Source: JBMDXB01 sp048594975 (GTDB lineage: Bacteria > Acidobacteriota > Vicinamibacteria > Vicinamibacterales > 2-12-FULL-66-21). Taken from it: a stretch of DNA of 64,000 nucleotides. Made by a program: the position numbers and the translations under genes. The DNA is taken from assembly GCA_048594975.1 (NCBI GenBank), contig JBMDXQ010000090.1:434001-498000 (forward strand), in the 5' to 3' direction. Position 1 is the first letter of the stretch; every line of letters starts with the position of its first letter. This document shows positions 14,926-29,026 of this stretch, piece after piece. The notes under the pieces are model-generated. The model was not told where the DNA came from. It did no database searches and worked only from the letters and a program-made list of their open reading frames with translations.

Positions 14926-15435
14926 TCAATACGGCTTCACGTCCGCCGCGTCCACTTCGACGCTGACCGCCTGTCCGATGAGGTCCACGGCGAGCATCAG
15001 GCGGGCGCGGGCGCCTTTGCGAATCAGGCGGCCGATGACGCCTCTGAGCGGCCCGTGCACGACCTCGACCATCATCCCCTCGCGGATCATGGGGCACGGG
15101 TCGTACTGGAGGTCGCTCTCCACGAGCTGCCGGATGCCCGCGATTTCGTAGTCCGGTATCGGCACGATCTCGCCGTGGAACGAGACGATACTGACCACGC
15201 CGGTGCACGTGAGGATCGCCAGCCGTTCGCGCGTGTCGAAGTGCGCGAAGCAGTAGCCCGGGAAGAGCGGCCAGTCGATCTTCTTCTTCCGGTCCTTCCA
15301 GCGGCTCCAGCGGGTGATCGTCGGGAGAAACGCCTCGACCCCCTTGCGCTCCAGCTGCTCGCGGACGACCTGCTCGTGCCGGGACCGCGTCCAGATGGCG
15401 TACCAGGCAGGTGACGCCGGCATCTCGATAGGCAT
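14926..15435 (-). CDS. NusG paralogue (UpxY/RfaH-like antiterminator)
   Basis: A 169-residue protein with an NGN domain (WYAIWTRSRHEQVVREQLERKGVEAFLP, residues about 10-105) and a C-terminal KOW segment (GMMVEVVHGPLRGVIGRL, about 118-165). The divergent NGN sequence (TRWSRWKDRKKKIDWPLFPGYCF) fits the specialised NusG group (UpxY, RfaH, LoaP) that keeps RNA polymerase processive across long polysaccharide or secondary-metabolite operons. The canonical nusG normally sits beside rplK/rplA, which are absent here. It lies downstream of mfd and the O-antigen exporter genes, which supports a polysaccharide-operon role. Confidence 0.82.
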   Translation of the reverse strand: MPIEMPASPAWYAIWTRSRHEQVVREQLERKGVEAFLPTITRWSRWKDRKKKIDWPLFPGYCFAHFDTRERLAILTCTGVVSIVSFHGEIVPIPDYEIAGIRQLVESDLQYDPCPMIREGMMVEVVHGPLRGVIGRLIRKGARARLMLAVDLIGQAVSVEVDAADVKPY

Positions 15436-15438
15436 CGG

Positions 15439-16518
15439 CTACTGGGCGCCTGCCGCTCCCTTCGCTTCGGCGGCGATTTGCGCCTCGTAGGCCTTCTTCA
15501 GCTCGTCGTTCTTCCACTCGATCAGCGCCTGGCCGCGGACGCGCGACATGAACTTGCGGAACTCGGTCTGCTGCCGCGCGTTGTGCACCTTCTCGGCGGT
15601 CTGGTCGCGGACCGCCTCGAACGGCGGGATCTCCGCGGGCTTCATCGCCTCGAGCTTGAGAATCTGATAGCCGCGCTGCGTCCGGATCGGCTGGCTCACC
15701 TCGCCCGGCTTCATCTTCGAGAACAGCTCCTGCAGCGCGGTCGAGAGCTGATCCAGCGCGAGCGGACCGATCAGACCGCCGTTCGCCTTTGACGACGAGT
15801 CGGAGACTTCGGCGGCGACCTTCCCGAAGTCCTCGCCCGCCGCGATGCGCGCGCGTACCGTCTTCGCTTTCTCCGCTGCATCGTCGTCAGCCGCGACGCT
15901 CACCGCCGGCTGGCCCTTCGCGTCCTTCGCCGCCGGCACCTCGATCAGGATCTCGCGCACGGTCACGGATGCCGGCTGCGCGAACTCCTGCCTGTGCGCG
16001 AGGTAATACTGGCGCGCTTCCTCTTCGGTGATCTGCAGCTTGCTGCCGATCTCGTCGCGCTGCACCTGGCTGATGATGAAGTTGCGGTCGACGTTGCGGC
16101 GCAGGTCCTCGATGACCATCCCTTCCTGCTTGAGCGCCGCCTGGAACTTGGCGTCGTCCTGGAGGTTCTGCTCCTCGCGGAGCTTCAGCAGCCAGGTCTT
16201 GAACTGCTCGTCCGACAGCTTGTAGCCCTTCTCCTTGCCCATCTGGAAGAGCAGCAGCTCGTCGATGGCATCGACGATCAGTACGGGCGTCACCTCGGCG
16301 AGCGCCTGCTTCAACCGCTGCTCGTCCTTGAGCAGCGCCGGATCGATCTGACCGTTCATCTTCTGTCGAAGCGCGGCGATCTGGCGCTGTTCGAGCTCGG
16401 TCTTCGTGATGATGTCGCCGTTGACCTTCACGAGCACCTGCTCGATGACCTCGGCGGAAGGGCCGGCGACCGGCGCGAGCAGCGGGGCGAGGAGCGCGAG
16501 GCGGAGAACGGTCTTCAT
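15439..16518 (-). CDS. SurA-like periplasmic peptidyl-prolyl isomerase
   Basis: A 359-residue exported chaperone. The signal peptide is about residues 1-22 (MKTVLRLALLAPLLAPVAGP). A SurA N-terminal domain follows (VLVKVNGDIITKTELEQRQ), then a helical segment and one parvulin-type rotamase domain (about 180-300, with VREILIEVP and SDSSSKANGGLIGPL). A C-terminal helix contributes to the chaperone fold. SurA homologues escort outer-membrane proteins across the periplasm, which agrees with a diderm cell. The gene lies 32 bp downstream of mfd and 3 bp upstream of the NusG paralogue, forming a tight operon. Confidence 0.88.
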   Translation of the reverse strand: MKTVLRLALLAPLLAPVAGPSAEVIEQVLVKVNGDIITKTELEQRQIAALRQKMNGQIDPALLKDEQRLKQALAEVTPVLIVDAIDELLLFQMGKEKGYKLSDEQFKTWLLKLREEQNLQDDAKFQAALKQEGMVIEDLRRNVDRNFIISQVQRDEIGSKLQITEEEARQYYLAHRQEFAQPASVTVREILIEVPAAKDAKGQPAVSVAADDDAAEKAKTVRARIAAGEDFGKVAAEVSDSSSKANGGLIGPLALDQLSTALQELFSKMKPGEVSQPIRTQRGYQILKLEAMKPAEIPPFEAVRDQTAEKVHNARQQTEFRKFMSRVRGQALIEWKNDELKKAYEAQIAAEAKGAAGAQ

Positions 16519-16550
16519 ATGCTTCCTCTAACCTACTGGATCCCAATATT

Positions 16551-20039
<3,489 letters not shown>

Positions 20040-20094
20040 GTCCGCGTTCCGGCGTGAGCCGGAACCCCCAATTGTACAGGTGTGTCCGCCACGG

Positions 20095-20126
20095 GTGTAG
20101 GGGCGGTTCGCGCACCGCCCCTACAC
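20095..20126. repeat. REP-like palindrome, copy 1
   Basis: GTGTAGGGGCGGT (20095-20107) and ACCGCCCCTACAC (20114-20126) form a perfect 13-bp stem with a 6-nt loop TCGCGC. It overlaps the last codons of the hldE-like gene and could terminate or protect its transcript. A related, shorter palindrome occurs at 25591-25613, suggesting a dispersed repeat family. Confidence 0.7.
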
Positions 20127-20609
20127 GGATCGGATGCGGTCGATGATGGCGGTGGTCGAAAACCCCTCTTCGACCTCGGCCAGCACCACACGGCCGCCGC
20201 GCGCCTCGACGGTATCCCGCCCGACGATTTGATCCGCCGGCCAGTCGCTGCCCTTGACGAGAACGTCGGGCTGCACGAGGCGGACGATCTCGGCCGGCGT
20301 GTCCTCTTCGAAGATGACCGCCGCGTCCACACAGGCCAGCGCGGCCACCACCTCGGCGCGCTCGTGATCGGGATTGATCGGACGGGCCGGCCCCTTGTTG
20401 CGGTGCACCGACCCGTCGGCATTCACCCCGACGATCAGCACGTCGCCGAGCGATCGTGCGAACCGGAGATACCGGACGTGGCCGGGGTGGAGCAGGTCGA
20501 ACACACCGTTGGTGAAGACAATCCGGCGTCCGGCGGTGCGCCGCTGCTCGACGAGTGATTTCGTCTCCTCGTGCGAGAGCACGGCCTCCGCAGCCGGCAG
20601 GATCTTCAC
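20121..20609 (-). CDS. rfaE2: HldE C-domain-type nucleotidyltransferase (ADP-heptose synthesis)
   Basis: A 162-residue cytidylyltransferase-fold enzyme. The HxGH motif is in FTNGVFDLLHPGHVRYL and the loop VLVKGSDWPADQIVGRD is diagnostic of the RfaE2/HldE C-terminal domain, which adenylylates D-glycero-beta-D-manno-heptose 1-phosphate for LPS core assembly. The kinase domain of full HldE is absent, so a separate HldA-type kinase should exist elsewhere. The GTG start at 20609 overlaps the wzt stop by 4 bp (GTGA), coupling it to the O-antigen exporter genes. Confidence 0.9.
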   Translation of the reverse strand: MKILPAAEAVLSHEETKSLVEQRRTAGRRIVFTNGVFDLLHPGHVRYLRFARSLGDVLIVGVNADGSVHRNKGPARPINPDHERAEVVAALACVDAAVIFEEDTPAEIVRLVQPDVLVKGSDWPADQIVGRDTVEARGGRVVLAEVEEGFSTTAIIDRIRSV

Positions 20610-21958
20610 GGGTTTTCGTCCGTCTCCGCCGCGAACTTCACGTCCCCGCTGAACTCCCACTCGTGTCGCGGCCGGTAGATGCCGACGTCCTTCGTCGTCG
20701 ATTTCACCCGGAAGGTGTACAGCAGGCGATGGTAGTCGTAGGGGTAACCGTCCTGCCTGTGCACCGCGACGTCGAGCTTGTACGTGCCCTCCACCAGATC
20801 CAGCGAACGGATCCGGAACCGGGCTTCCGCATCCCCCAGCATGCGCACCGGGCGCAACGCCTCGAGGCTGGTGTTGGTGCCGTAGCAGCAGACGCCTTCG
20901 GCGTTGAAGATGCCGATGCCGACCACGAAGTCGGTCATGAGGATCGGCGAACGCAGCGCGATGCGCACCGTGAGCGGCTCGCCGGACTCGAAGACGTGGC
21001 CGGACTCTCCGTCCGGCCCGGACAGACGGACCCTGGTGATCTCGATTTCGCGCGATCCCCAGCGCCCTTCGGTCGCCCGGAACATGTCGGGCGGCCCCTC
21101 CGCGACCTCCACCGGGCTGTCGGGGAGCACCGCCGACGCGGGCTCATCGGGCGACACGACCACCGCCGACTCCTGGGCCCGGGCATCACCCGCCGCGAGA
21201 TGCAGCTCCTCGGACTGCTTGACGTCGGTGATGTAGGCGTCGACCACGCGCTTGGGGTCACCCATCGCCTGCTTGCGGCCGGCGTCCAGCCAGAGCGCCT
21301 CGTCGCAGAACCGCTCGACCAGCCCGAGCGAGTGCGTCACGAGCAGGATCGTCTTGGCCCGACGCTTGAACTCGGCGAACTTGTCCAGACACTTGTGGGT
21401 GAACCCTTCGTCGCCGACCGCCAGCACCTCGTCCACCAGGAGGACGTCGGGATCGACGTGGATCGCGACGGCGAAGCCGAGCCGCATGTACATTCCGGAC
21501 GAATAGGTTTTCACCGGGGCGTCGATGAAGTCCGCGAGCTCGGCGAAGTCGACGATCTCGTCGAAGCGCCGAGCGATTTCGCGCTTCGAGAGCCCGAGCA
21601 TGATGCCGTTGATGAAAACGTTCTCGCGGCCGGAGATCTCCGGGTGGAACCCCGCCCCGAGCTCGATGAGCGCCGAAATCCGCCCCTCGACGCGGACCTC
21701 GCCGCCGGTCGGCTTGGTGATGCCGGCCACCAGCTTCAACATCGTGCTCTTGCCCGACCCGTTTCGGCCGATGATGCCCAGGGTACGTCCCCTCGGCACC
21801 GTGAACGTCACGTCGTCGAGCGCGCGGAACGTCTCGTCGGGACGGAGATCGCGAATGAGGCTGCGGGAGAGCAGCGCGCTCTTCAGCGTCGCGAACTGCC
21901 GCCGCCGGCTGTAGCGCCGGTAGATCTTCGAGACGTGGGTGACTTCGATGGCGTTCAT
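20606..21958 (-). CDS. wzt: Polysaccharide ABC exporter ATPase with Wzt C-domain
   Basis: A 450-residue ATPase partner of the Wzm permease. The nucleotide-binding domain (about residues 1-260) has Walker A GRNGSGKST, the short signature YSSGMYMRL, and Walker B VLLVDEVLAVGD. The sequence ELGAGFHPEISGRENVFINGIMLGL is typical of O-antigen and teichoic-acid exporters. The C-terminal 180 residues form a beta-rich Wzt-type domain (from about residue 300) that in other systems recognises the polymer end-cap. It is followed by the heptose nucleotidyltransferase gene with a 4-bp overlap and preceded by wzm with a 38-bp gap. Confidence 0.93.
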   Translation of the reverse strand: MNAIEVTHVSKIYRRYSRRRQFATLKSALLSRSLIRDLRPDETFRALDDVTFTVPRGRTLGIIGRNGSGKSTMLKLVAGITKPTGGEVRVEGRISALIELGAGFHPEISGRENVFINGIMLGLSKREIARRFDEIVDFAELADFIDAPVKTYSSGMYMRLGFAVAIHVDPDVLLVDEVLAVGDEGFTHKCLDKFAEFKRRAKTILLVTHSLGLVERFCDEALWLDAGRKQAMGDPKRVVDAYITDVKQSEELHLAAGDARAQESAVVVSPDEPASAVLPDSPVEVAEGPPDMFRATEGRWGSREIEITRVRLSGPDGESGHVFESGEPLTVRIALRSPILMTDFVVGIGIFNAEGVCCYGTNTSLEALRPVRMLGDAEARFRIRSLDLVEGTYKLDVAVHRQDGYPYDYHRLLYTFRVKSTTKDVGIYRPRHEWEFSGDVKFAAETDENP

Positions 21959-21996
21959 GATGCCGTCCGCCTGAAGGCGGAAGCTGCAGCGTCCCT

Positions 21997-22800
21997 TTAC
22001 ACTTCCTCCGCGAACGTGTCCCTCAACCGGTCGAACACGAAGTAGCCGAACAGGAAGAAGGCGACGGACAAGGCGCCCAGCACGAGGAGCCAGAACCAGT
22101 GCCCGACCGGGCCCTCAAAGAACATGATCTCCTGATAGCTGATGGCCAGGTGCGTGAACGGGTTGAGCCTGACCAGCTGCCACTGCCAGCCTCCGAGCGC
22201 TTCGACCAGCTGGTAGGGATAGATGATCGGGGTCGCGAAGAACCAGAACGTCAGCAGGTTGCCCAGGATGTCACGCAGGTCGCGGAAGTGGACGGTGAGT
22301 GCCGACAGGATCAGCGAGAAACCGAGCGTCAGCAGCAGCTGCACGGCGATCGCCACCGGGAACCAGGTGAGTTCGATCGCGGTGACCGGCGCGCGGAACC
22401 AGAGCAGGAACGCCGCGAGGATCGTCAGCCCGAAGAAGAAGTGCACCATGTTGGCGAGCACGGTGACGATGGGCAGGATCTCCGCGGGGAAGAGCACCTT
22501 CTTGATCAGGTTGCCGCCGGCGATCAGCACGCCGGACGACTCGAGCAGTGACGAGGAGAACCACGTCCAGGGCAGCAGGCCGCAGAAGAGGAAGAGCTCG
22601 TAGTGCTCTCCGACGGCGGTGAAGCGCGCCGGCAGCACGTACTTGAATACGAAGGAGTAGACGAGCAGGAGGAGCAGCGGATTGAAGAACGACCAGAAGA
22701 ACCCGAGCACCGATCCGCGGTACCGCGCCTTCAGCTCCCGCGCCACGAGGCTCTGGATGAGCCCGCGATAGCGCCGCAGCTGTGACAGGTTACGGAGCAT
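21997..22800 (-). CDS. wzm: Polysaccharide ABC exporter permease
   Basis: A 267-residue ABC-2 membrane protein with about six transmembrane helices. It starts with LIQSLVARELKARYRGSVLGFFWSFFNPLLLLLVYSFVF, the classic Wzm/TagG opening, and ends LFGYFVFDRLRDTFAEEV. With Wzt it would export lipid-linked O-antigen or a similar polysaccharide through the inner membrane. The ATG at 22800 is chosen because it directly precedes this conserved opening; it overlaps the end of the upstream PP2C phosphatase gene by 11 bp, so the two are co-translated. Confidence 0.93.
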   Translation of the reverse strand: MLRNLSQLRRYRGLIQSLVARELKARYRGSVLGFFWSFFNPLLLLLVYSFVFKYVLPARFTAVGEHYELFLFCGLLPWTWFSSSLLESSGVLIAGGNLIKKVLFPAEILPIVTVLANMVHFFFGLTILAAFLLWFRAPVTAIELTWFPVAIAVQLLLTLGFSLILSALTVHFRDLRDILGNLLTFWFFATPIIYPYQLVEALGGWQWQLVRLNPFTHLAISYQEIMFFEGPVGHWFWLLVLGALSVAFFLFGYFVFDRLRDTFAEEV

Positions 22801-23572
22801 CGACTTGGAGCACCAGCGTCGTGATGTTGTCCGGCCCTCCCCCCGCGTTGGCGGCCTCGATGAGACGTTCACAGATCTGTTCAGGCGCGAGCCGCGGATC
22901 GCCGAGCACCTCCGCGATGGTCTGGTCGGCGACCACTGAAAACAGGCCGTCGGAGCAGAGCAGATAACGCTCGCCGGCCCGTGGCGTGACGTCGACGACG
23001 TCGACCTCGGGGTCGTCCCCGCCGGAGAGGGCGCGCGTCACCACGTTGCGCCAGGGGTGCTGTCGCGCGGCGGTGGGGGTCAGGGCCCCGGCGCGCACCT
23101 GCTCCTCGACCCACGAGTGGTCGTGCGTGATCTGATGCAGATCGCCGCCGCGCCAGACGTAGACGCGGCTGTCGCCGACGTGGGCGATGCACGCCCCCGA
23201 CCTGCCGACCAGGATCGCCGAGGCGGTCGTGGCCATGCCGCGCAGATCCTGCGAGTCGGCGATTGCCGCAGCAATCCGGCGGTTGGCGAGCCGGAAGGCG
23301 GCCTTGAGACGGTTGGCTTCGAGGCTGAGCGACGGCTCGAACGGAAAGGGCCAGGTGCGATTCTTGTCGGCCCCGGCCGTCTCTTCGATGAAGGCGGAAA
23401 TGGCCTCGACGGCAACGCGGGACGCGACCTCGCCGGCGACGTGCCCGCCCATGCCGTCGGCGACCACGAACAGGCCGACGTCGGGCCGGTTGGAATAGCT
23501 GTCCTCGTTGCTGGTGCGGCGGAGACCGGGATCGCTTTTGACGGCCCAGGAGAGCGCGATCTTCGGCGTCAT
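22790..23572 (-). CDS. PP2C-family Ser/Thr protein phosphatase (Stp/PrpC type)
   Basis: A 260-residue metal-dependent phosphatase. It has the full set of PP2C motifs: RRTSNEDSY, VVADGMGGHVAGEVAS, HVGDSRVYVWR, LLCSDGLFSVV and GGGPDNITTLVL. Stp-type enzymes reverse Hanks-type kinase phosphorylation. No Ser/Thr kinase gene is in the window. The gene end overlaps wzm by 11 bp and lies 8 bp from atpC, making it a bridge between the ATP synthase and polysaccharide genes. Possible control of exporter or envelope synthesis is only an inference from this position. Confidence 0.92.
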   Translation of the reverse strand: MTPKIALSWAVKSDPGLRRTSNEDSYSNRPDVGLFVVADGMGGHVAGEVASRVAVEAISAFIEETAGADKNRTWPFPFEPSLSLEANRLKAAFRLANRRIAAAIADSQDLRGMATTASAILVGRSGACIAHVGDSRVYVWRGGDLHQITHDHSWVEEQVRAGALTPTAARQHPWRNVVTRALSGGDDPEVDVVDVTPRAGERYLLCSDGLFSVVADQTIAEVLGDPRLAPEQICERLIEAANAGGGPDNITTLVLQVDAP

Positions 23573-23580
23573 GGCCGGGC

Positions 23581-24045
23581 TCAGCCCCTCGCCGCGTCGC
23601 GGCGCCGCCTGGGCTCCCCGACCCGCGTCCCGCCCGGAACGCGTCCGGACACCTGCAGGCGGGCCAGCGCTTTCGTGAGTGCGATTCGCGCCCGCTCATA
23701 GTCGATGTCGGACGCGGGCTGCGCCAGCCGCTCCCCGGCACGCTGACGCGCCGCGACGGCGCGTTCGACGTCGATGTCCTCGGCACGCTCGGCGAGACGC
23801 GCGAGGATGGTCACGCGATCGGGCAGCACCTCGGCGAACCCGAACGCGATCGAGAGGTAGGTCTTCTCCCGGCCCTTGCGGTACCACAACTCGCCGACCG
23901 CCAGCGAGGCCAGCAGCGGCGTGTGCCCGGGCAGGACGCCGAAGTAGCCCCCGCTGCCCGGGATCTCCACCTCGTCGACCGCCTCGCGCACGAGCAGCCT
24001 GTCGGGCGTGACGATCTGGAGCTCGAGCTGCGTCGGCAGTGCCAT
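23581..24045 (-). CDS. atpC: ATP synthase F1 epsilon subunit
   Basis: A 154-residue epsilon subunit. The N-terminal beta-sandwich is well conserved (LELQIVTPDRLLVREAVDEVEIPGSGGYFGVLPGHTPLLASLAVGEL), and the C-terminal two-helix region includes AVAARQRAGERLAQ. An extra basic tail (GGTRVGEPRRRRDAARG) extends past the usual end. It is the last gene of the atp operon, 66 bp after atpD. That gap holds short CAATCC-type repeats but no clear gene. Confidence 0.93.
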   Translation of the reverse strand: MALPTQLELQIVTPDRLLVREAVDEVEIPGSGGYFGVLPGHTPLLASLAVGELWYRKGREKTYLSIAFGFAEVLPDRVTILARLAERAEDIDVERAVAARQRAGERLAQPASDIDYERARIALTKALARLQVSGRVPGGTRVGEPRRRRDAARG

Positions 24046-24111
24046 CGATCAACAATCCACAAGCCGCAATCCGTCAATCCACAATCCGCACTCAACAAAT
24101 CCTCAAATGCT

Positions 24112-25560
<1,449 letters not shown>

Positions 25561-25590
25561 GGTTCGTGATTCGCCTGCTTCTGTCGTGCC

Positions 25591-25613
25591 GGGGCCGTTT
25601 CGCGACCGGCCCC
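25591..25613. repeat. REP-like palindrome, copy 2
   Basis: GGGGCCG (25591-25597) and CGGCCCC (25607-25613) form a 7-bp stem around TTTCGCGAC, followed by TACA. Sequence and shape match the longer palindrome at 20095-20126 (GGGGC...TTCGCG...GCCCCTACA). It touches the end of the duplicated atpG tail. Confidence 0.5.
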
Positions 25614-25614
25614 T

Positions 25615-25817
25615 ACAGTGCCGCCGCCCCCGATGCCACTTCGATGATCTCCCGGGTGATCGCGGCCTGCCGGATTTTTCTCACCGCTCGCGGGGCCCCA
25701 CCCCCGCTCGCTCGCGCTCGGCGACGCCGCGCCTCGCGCGGGCCGCAGGCGCCGTTCACAGTGCCGCCGCCCCCGATACCACTTCGATGATCTCCCGGGT
25801 AATCGCGGCCTGCCGGA
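25615..25817 (-). repeat. Direct repeat of the atpG 3' end
   Basis: Segment 25615-25674 repeats 25758-25817 with 58 of 60 bases identical. The latter copy is the genuine end of atpG (VRQAAITREIIEVVSGAAAL-stop). The former is a fragment downstream of the atpG stop encoding the same residues with Val changed to Ala and its own stop (TAG, 25613-25615). About 83 bp of GC-rich sequence separates the copies. The extra copy is untranslated scar sequence unless atpG terminates elsewhere. Confidence 0.9.
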
Positions 25818-26649
25818 CCTTGTTCATGTACAGGGTCAGCTGATCGATCATCTCCGCCGAGTTGCGCGTGGCGGCGTCCATCGCCGTCATCCGCGCCGCG
25901 TGCTCGGCCGCCGCCGATTCGAGCAGCGCCCGGAACACCTGGACCTCCACGTGGCTGGGCAGCAGATCCGCGAGCAGCTGTCCCGGTGCCGGCTCGTAGA
26001 GGTAATCCACCTGCGGCCGGGCGATGCTCGCAGCCGCGCCCGGATCCGGTGCCGCGAACGCACCCCGCGGGATGGGCAGCAGCCGCTCGAGGACGACGCG
26101 CTGCTGCAGCACCGACTTGAACTCGTTGTAGACGAGGTAGACGCTGTCCGCCGTGCCGCTGGTGAACCCTTCGACCGCCGCCCTGGCGATCGCCTGCGCG
26201 TCCTCGAAGCGGAGGTGTGCGAACAGGTTGATCTGCTCGTACCGCACCTCGAACCCGCGGCGCGCGAAGAAATCGCGGCCGCGCCGGCCGATCAGCCCGA
26301 GCGCGATCTCGCGGCCCGGGTTCTCGGCGATGAAGTGTCCCGCCGACTTGATCACGTTGGTGTTGAAGCTGCCGCACAATCCGCGATCGGCGGTGATTAT
26401 GACGAGCAGGACTCGGCCGCTCGCCGCGCCCGCTGCCCGCTCGTCGAGAAGCGGGTGCGCCGACGGATCGACGCGCGCCGCCACGCTGTTCAGCACGCGC
26501 AGCATCTCGATGGCGAAAGGGCGCGCCCTGGTCACACGCTCCTGCGCGCGGCGCAGCTTCGAGGCGGCCACCATCTTCATCGCCTTGGTAATCTGCTGCG
26601 TCGAGCGGACGGCGCGAATGCGCCGACGGATGTCTAGCAATGATGGCAT
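25756..26649 (-). CDS. atpG: ATP synthase F1 gamma subunit
   Basis: A 297-residue rotor subunit. The N-terminal helix (LLDIRRRIRAVRSTQQITKAMKMVAASKLRRAQ) and the C-terminal helix (MTAMDAATRNSAEMIDQLTLYMNKVRQAAITREIIEVVSGAAAL) are both conserved. The central Rossmann-like region includes VIITADRGLCGSFNTNVIKSA. The ATG at 26649 begins at the family start. It is 128 bp downstream of atpA, and its final 20 codons are duplicated just downstream (25615-25674). Confidence 0.97.
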   Translation of the reverse strand: MPSLLDIRRRIRAVRSTQQITKAMKMVAASKLRRAQERVTRARPFAIEMLRVLNSVAARVDPSAHPLLDERAAGAASGRVLLVIITADRGLCGSFNTNVIKSAGHFIAENPGREIALGLIGRRGRDFFARRGFEVRYEQINLFAHLRFEDAQAIARAAVEGFTSGTADSVYLVYNEFKSVLQQRVVLERLLPIPRGAFAAPDPGAAASIARPQVDYLYEPAPGQLLADLLPSHVEVQVFRALLESAAAEHAARMTAMDAATRNSAEMIDQLTLYMNKVRQAAITREIIEVVSGAAAL

Positions 26650-26667
26650 CTGCCGATGTCTCTGTCG

Positions 26668-26768
26668 GTGTCAATGCCGAATGCTGCATGCCGAATACTG
26701 GACCGGTCCATGTCAGCGCTCACGTCGACATTCATCGGTATTCAGCCTTCGGCATCGACCATTGACAC
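26668..26768. repeat. Imperfect inverted repeat between atpA and atpG
   Basis: Two 31-nt arms, 26668-26698 and 26738-26768, are inverted copies matching at about 22 positions; the outer 9 bp (GTGTCAATG / CATTGACAC) and the inner 6 bp (GAATAC / GTATTC) are perfect. The 39-nt loop contains GACCGGTC. It fills most of the 128-bp atpA-atpG spacer and could be an mRNA-stability or processing hairpin or a decayed mobile palindrome. Confidence 0.6.
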
Positions 26769-26777
26769 GCTGCGGCG

Positions 26778-28307
<1,530 letters not shown>

Positions 28308-28474
28308 GTGTACTCAGCAGCAGGGCGCGACTCTCGCCGCCACGTCTGCATTTCTCATTGCGCGTGGGGGGGCAGCCCAGCGCCCTCTTATGCTCGGTTC
28401 GCTCGGCCGGCCCGGTACCCGGTGACTCACGCCCTCGCTCGTACGCGCGCGCCGTAACCGAGTCCCGAGCGCCG

Positions 28475-29026
28475 TCACGTGTCTGCCTCCAGCAACTGCT
28501 GCTTCAGCCGCGCCAGCTGCCCCGTCACGCTGCCGTCGTACACGGTGCTGCCGACGCGCGCCACAGCGCCGCCCAGGATCGACGGATCGACGCGGCTTTC
28601 GAGCTGCACGTCGCGCCCGGTCGCGCGCGCGAGCCCGGCTCTGAGCGCCTGCAGCTGCTCGGGAGGCAGCGGCATGGCCGTCACCAGCTCCGCCCGGACG
28701 ACGTGCGCGTGGTCCATCAACCGGTCCTCGTAGACGCGCACGATCTCCGGCAGCAGCACCAGGCGATCGCGCTCGGCGAGGAGCAGCAAGAGCCTGGCGA
28801 CCATCGGCGACATCTCACCGGCCCGGGCGACGAGCTCCTCGACCAGCGCGCGCTTCCTCTGAACCGGGACCGCAGGGTTCGACAGCACGCGCGCCAGCGC
28901 CTCGTGCGCCGACAGCAGGCCGGCGAATCCGGCGAGGTCGTCGCGGGCGCGATTCAGCTGGCCGTCCTTCAGCACAACGTCGAAGAGTGCGCGGCCGTAG
29001 CGGCTCGCGGCCGCCCGGCTTGTCAT
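28475..29026 (-). CDS. atpH: ATP synthase F1 delta subunit
   Basis: A 183-residue stator subunit. The N-terminal ASRYGRALFDVVLKDGQLNRARDDLAGFAGLL and C-terminal VELVTAMPLPPEQLQALRAGL...RVDPSILGGAVARVG segments match the OSCP/delta family. Its ATG overlaps the stop of the preceding b-type gene by 4 bp (ATGA), coupling translation. It links the peripheral stalk to the alpha subunits. Confidence 0.94.
   Translation of the reverse strand: MTSRAAASRYGRALFDVVLKDGQLNRARDDLAGFAGLLSAHEALARVLSNPAVPVQRKRALVEELVARAGEMSPMVARLLLLLAERDRLVLLPEIVRVYEDRLMDHAHVVRAELVTAMPLPPEQLQALRAGLARATGRDVQLESRVDPSILGGAVARVGSTVYDGSVTGQLARLKQQLLEADT

Noticed and set aside
24046..24111. Possible CRISPR-like short repeats between atpD and atpC (CAATCC units)
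   Set aside because: Units are 6-10 bp with irregular spacing and total only about 60 bp; no repeat-spacer structure.
28308..28474. tRNA or small RNA in the atpA-atpH gap
   Set aside because: No cloverleaf or conserved T-loop sequence could be traced; only GC-rich sequence seen.
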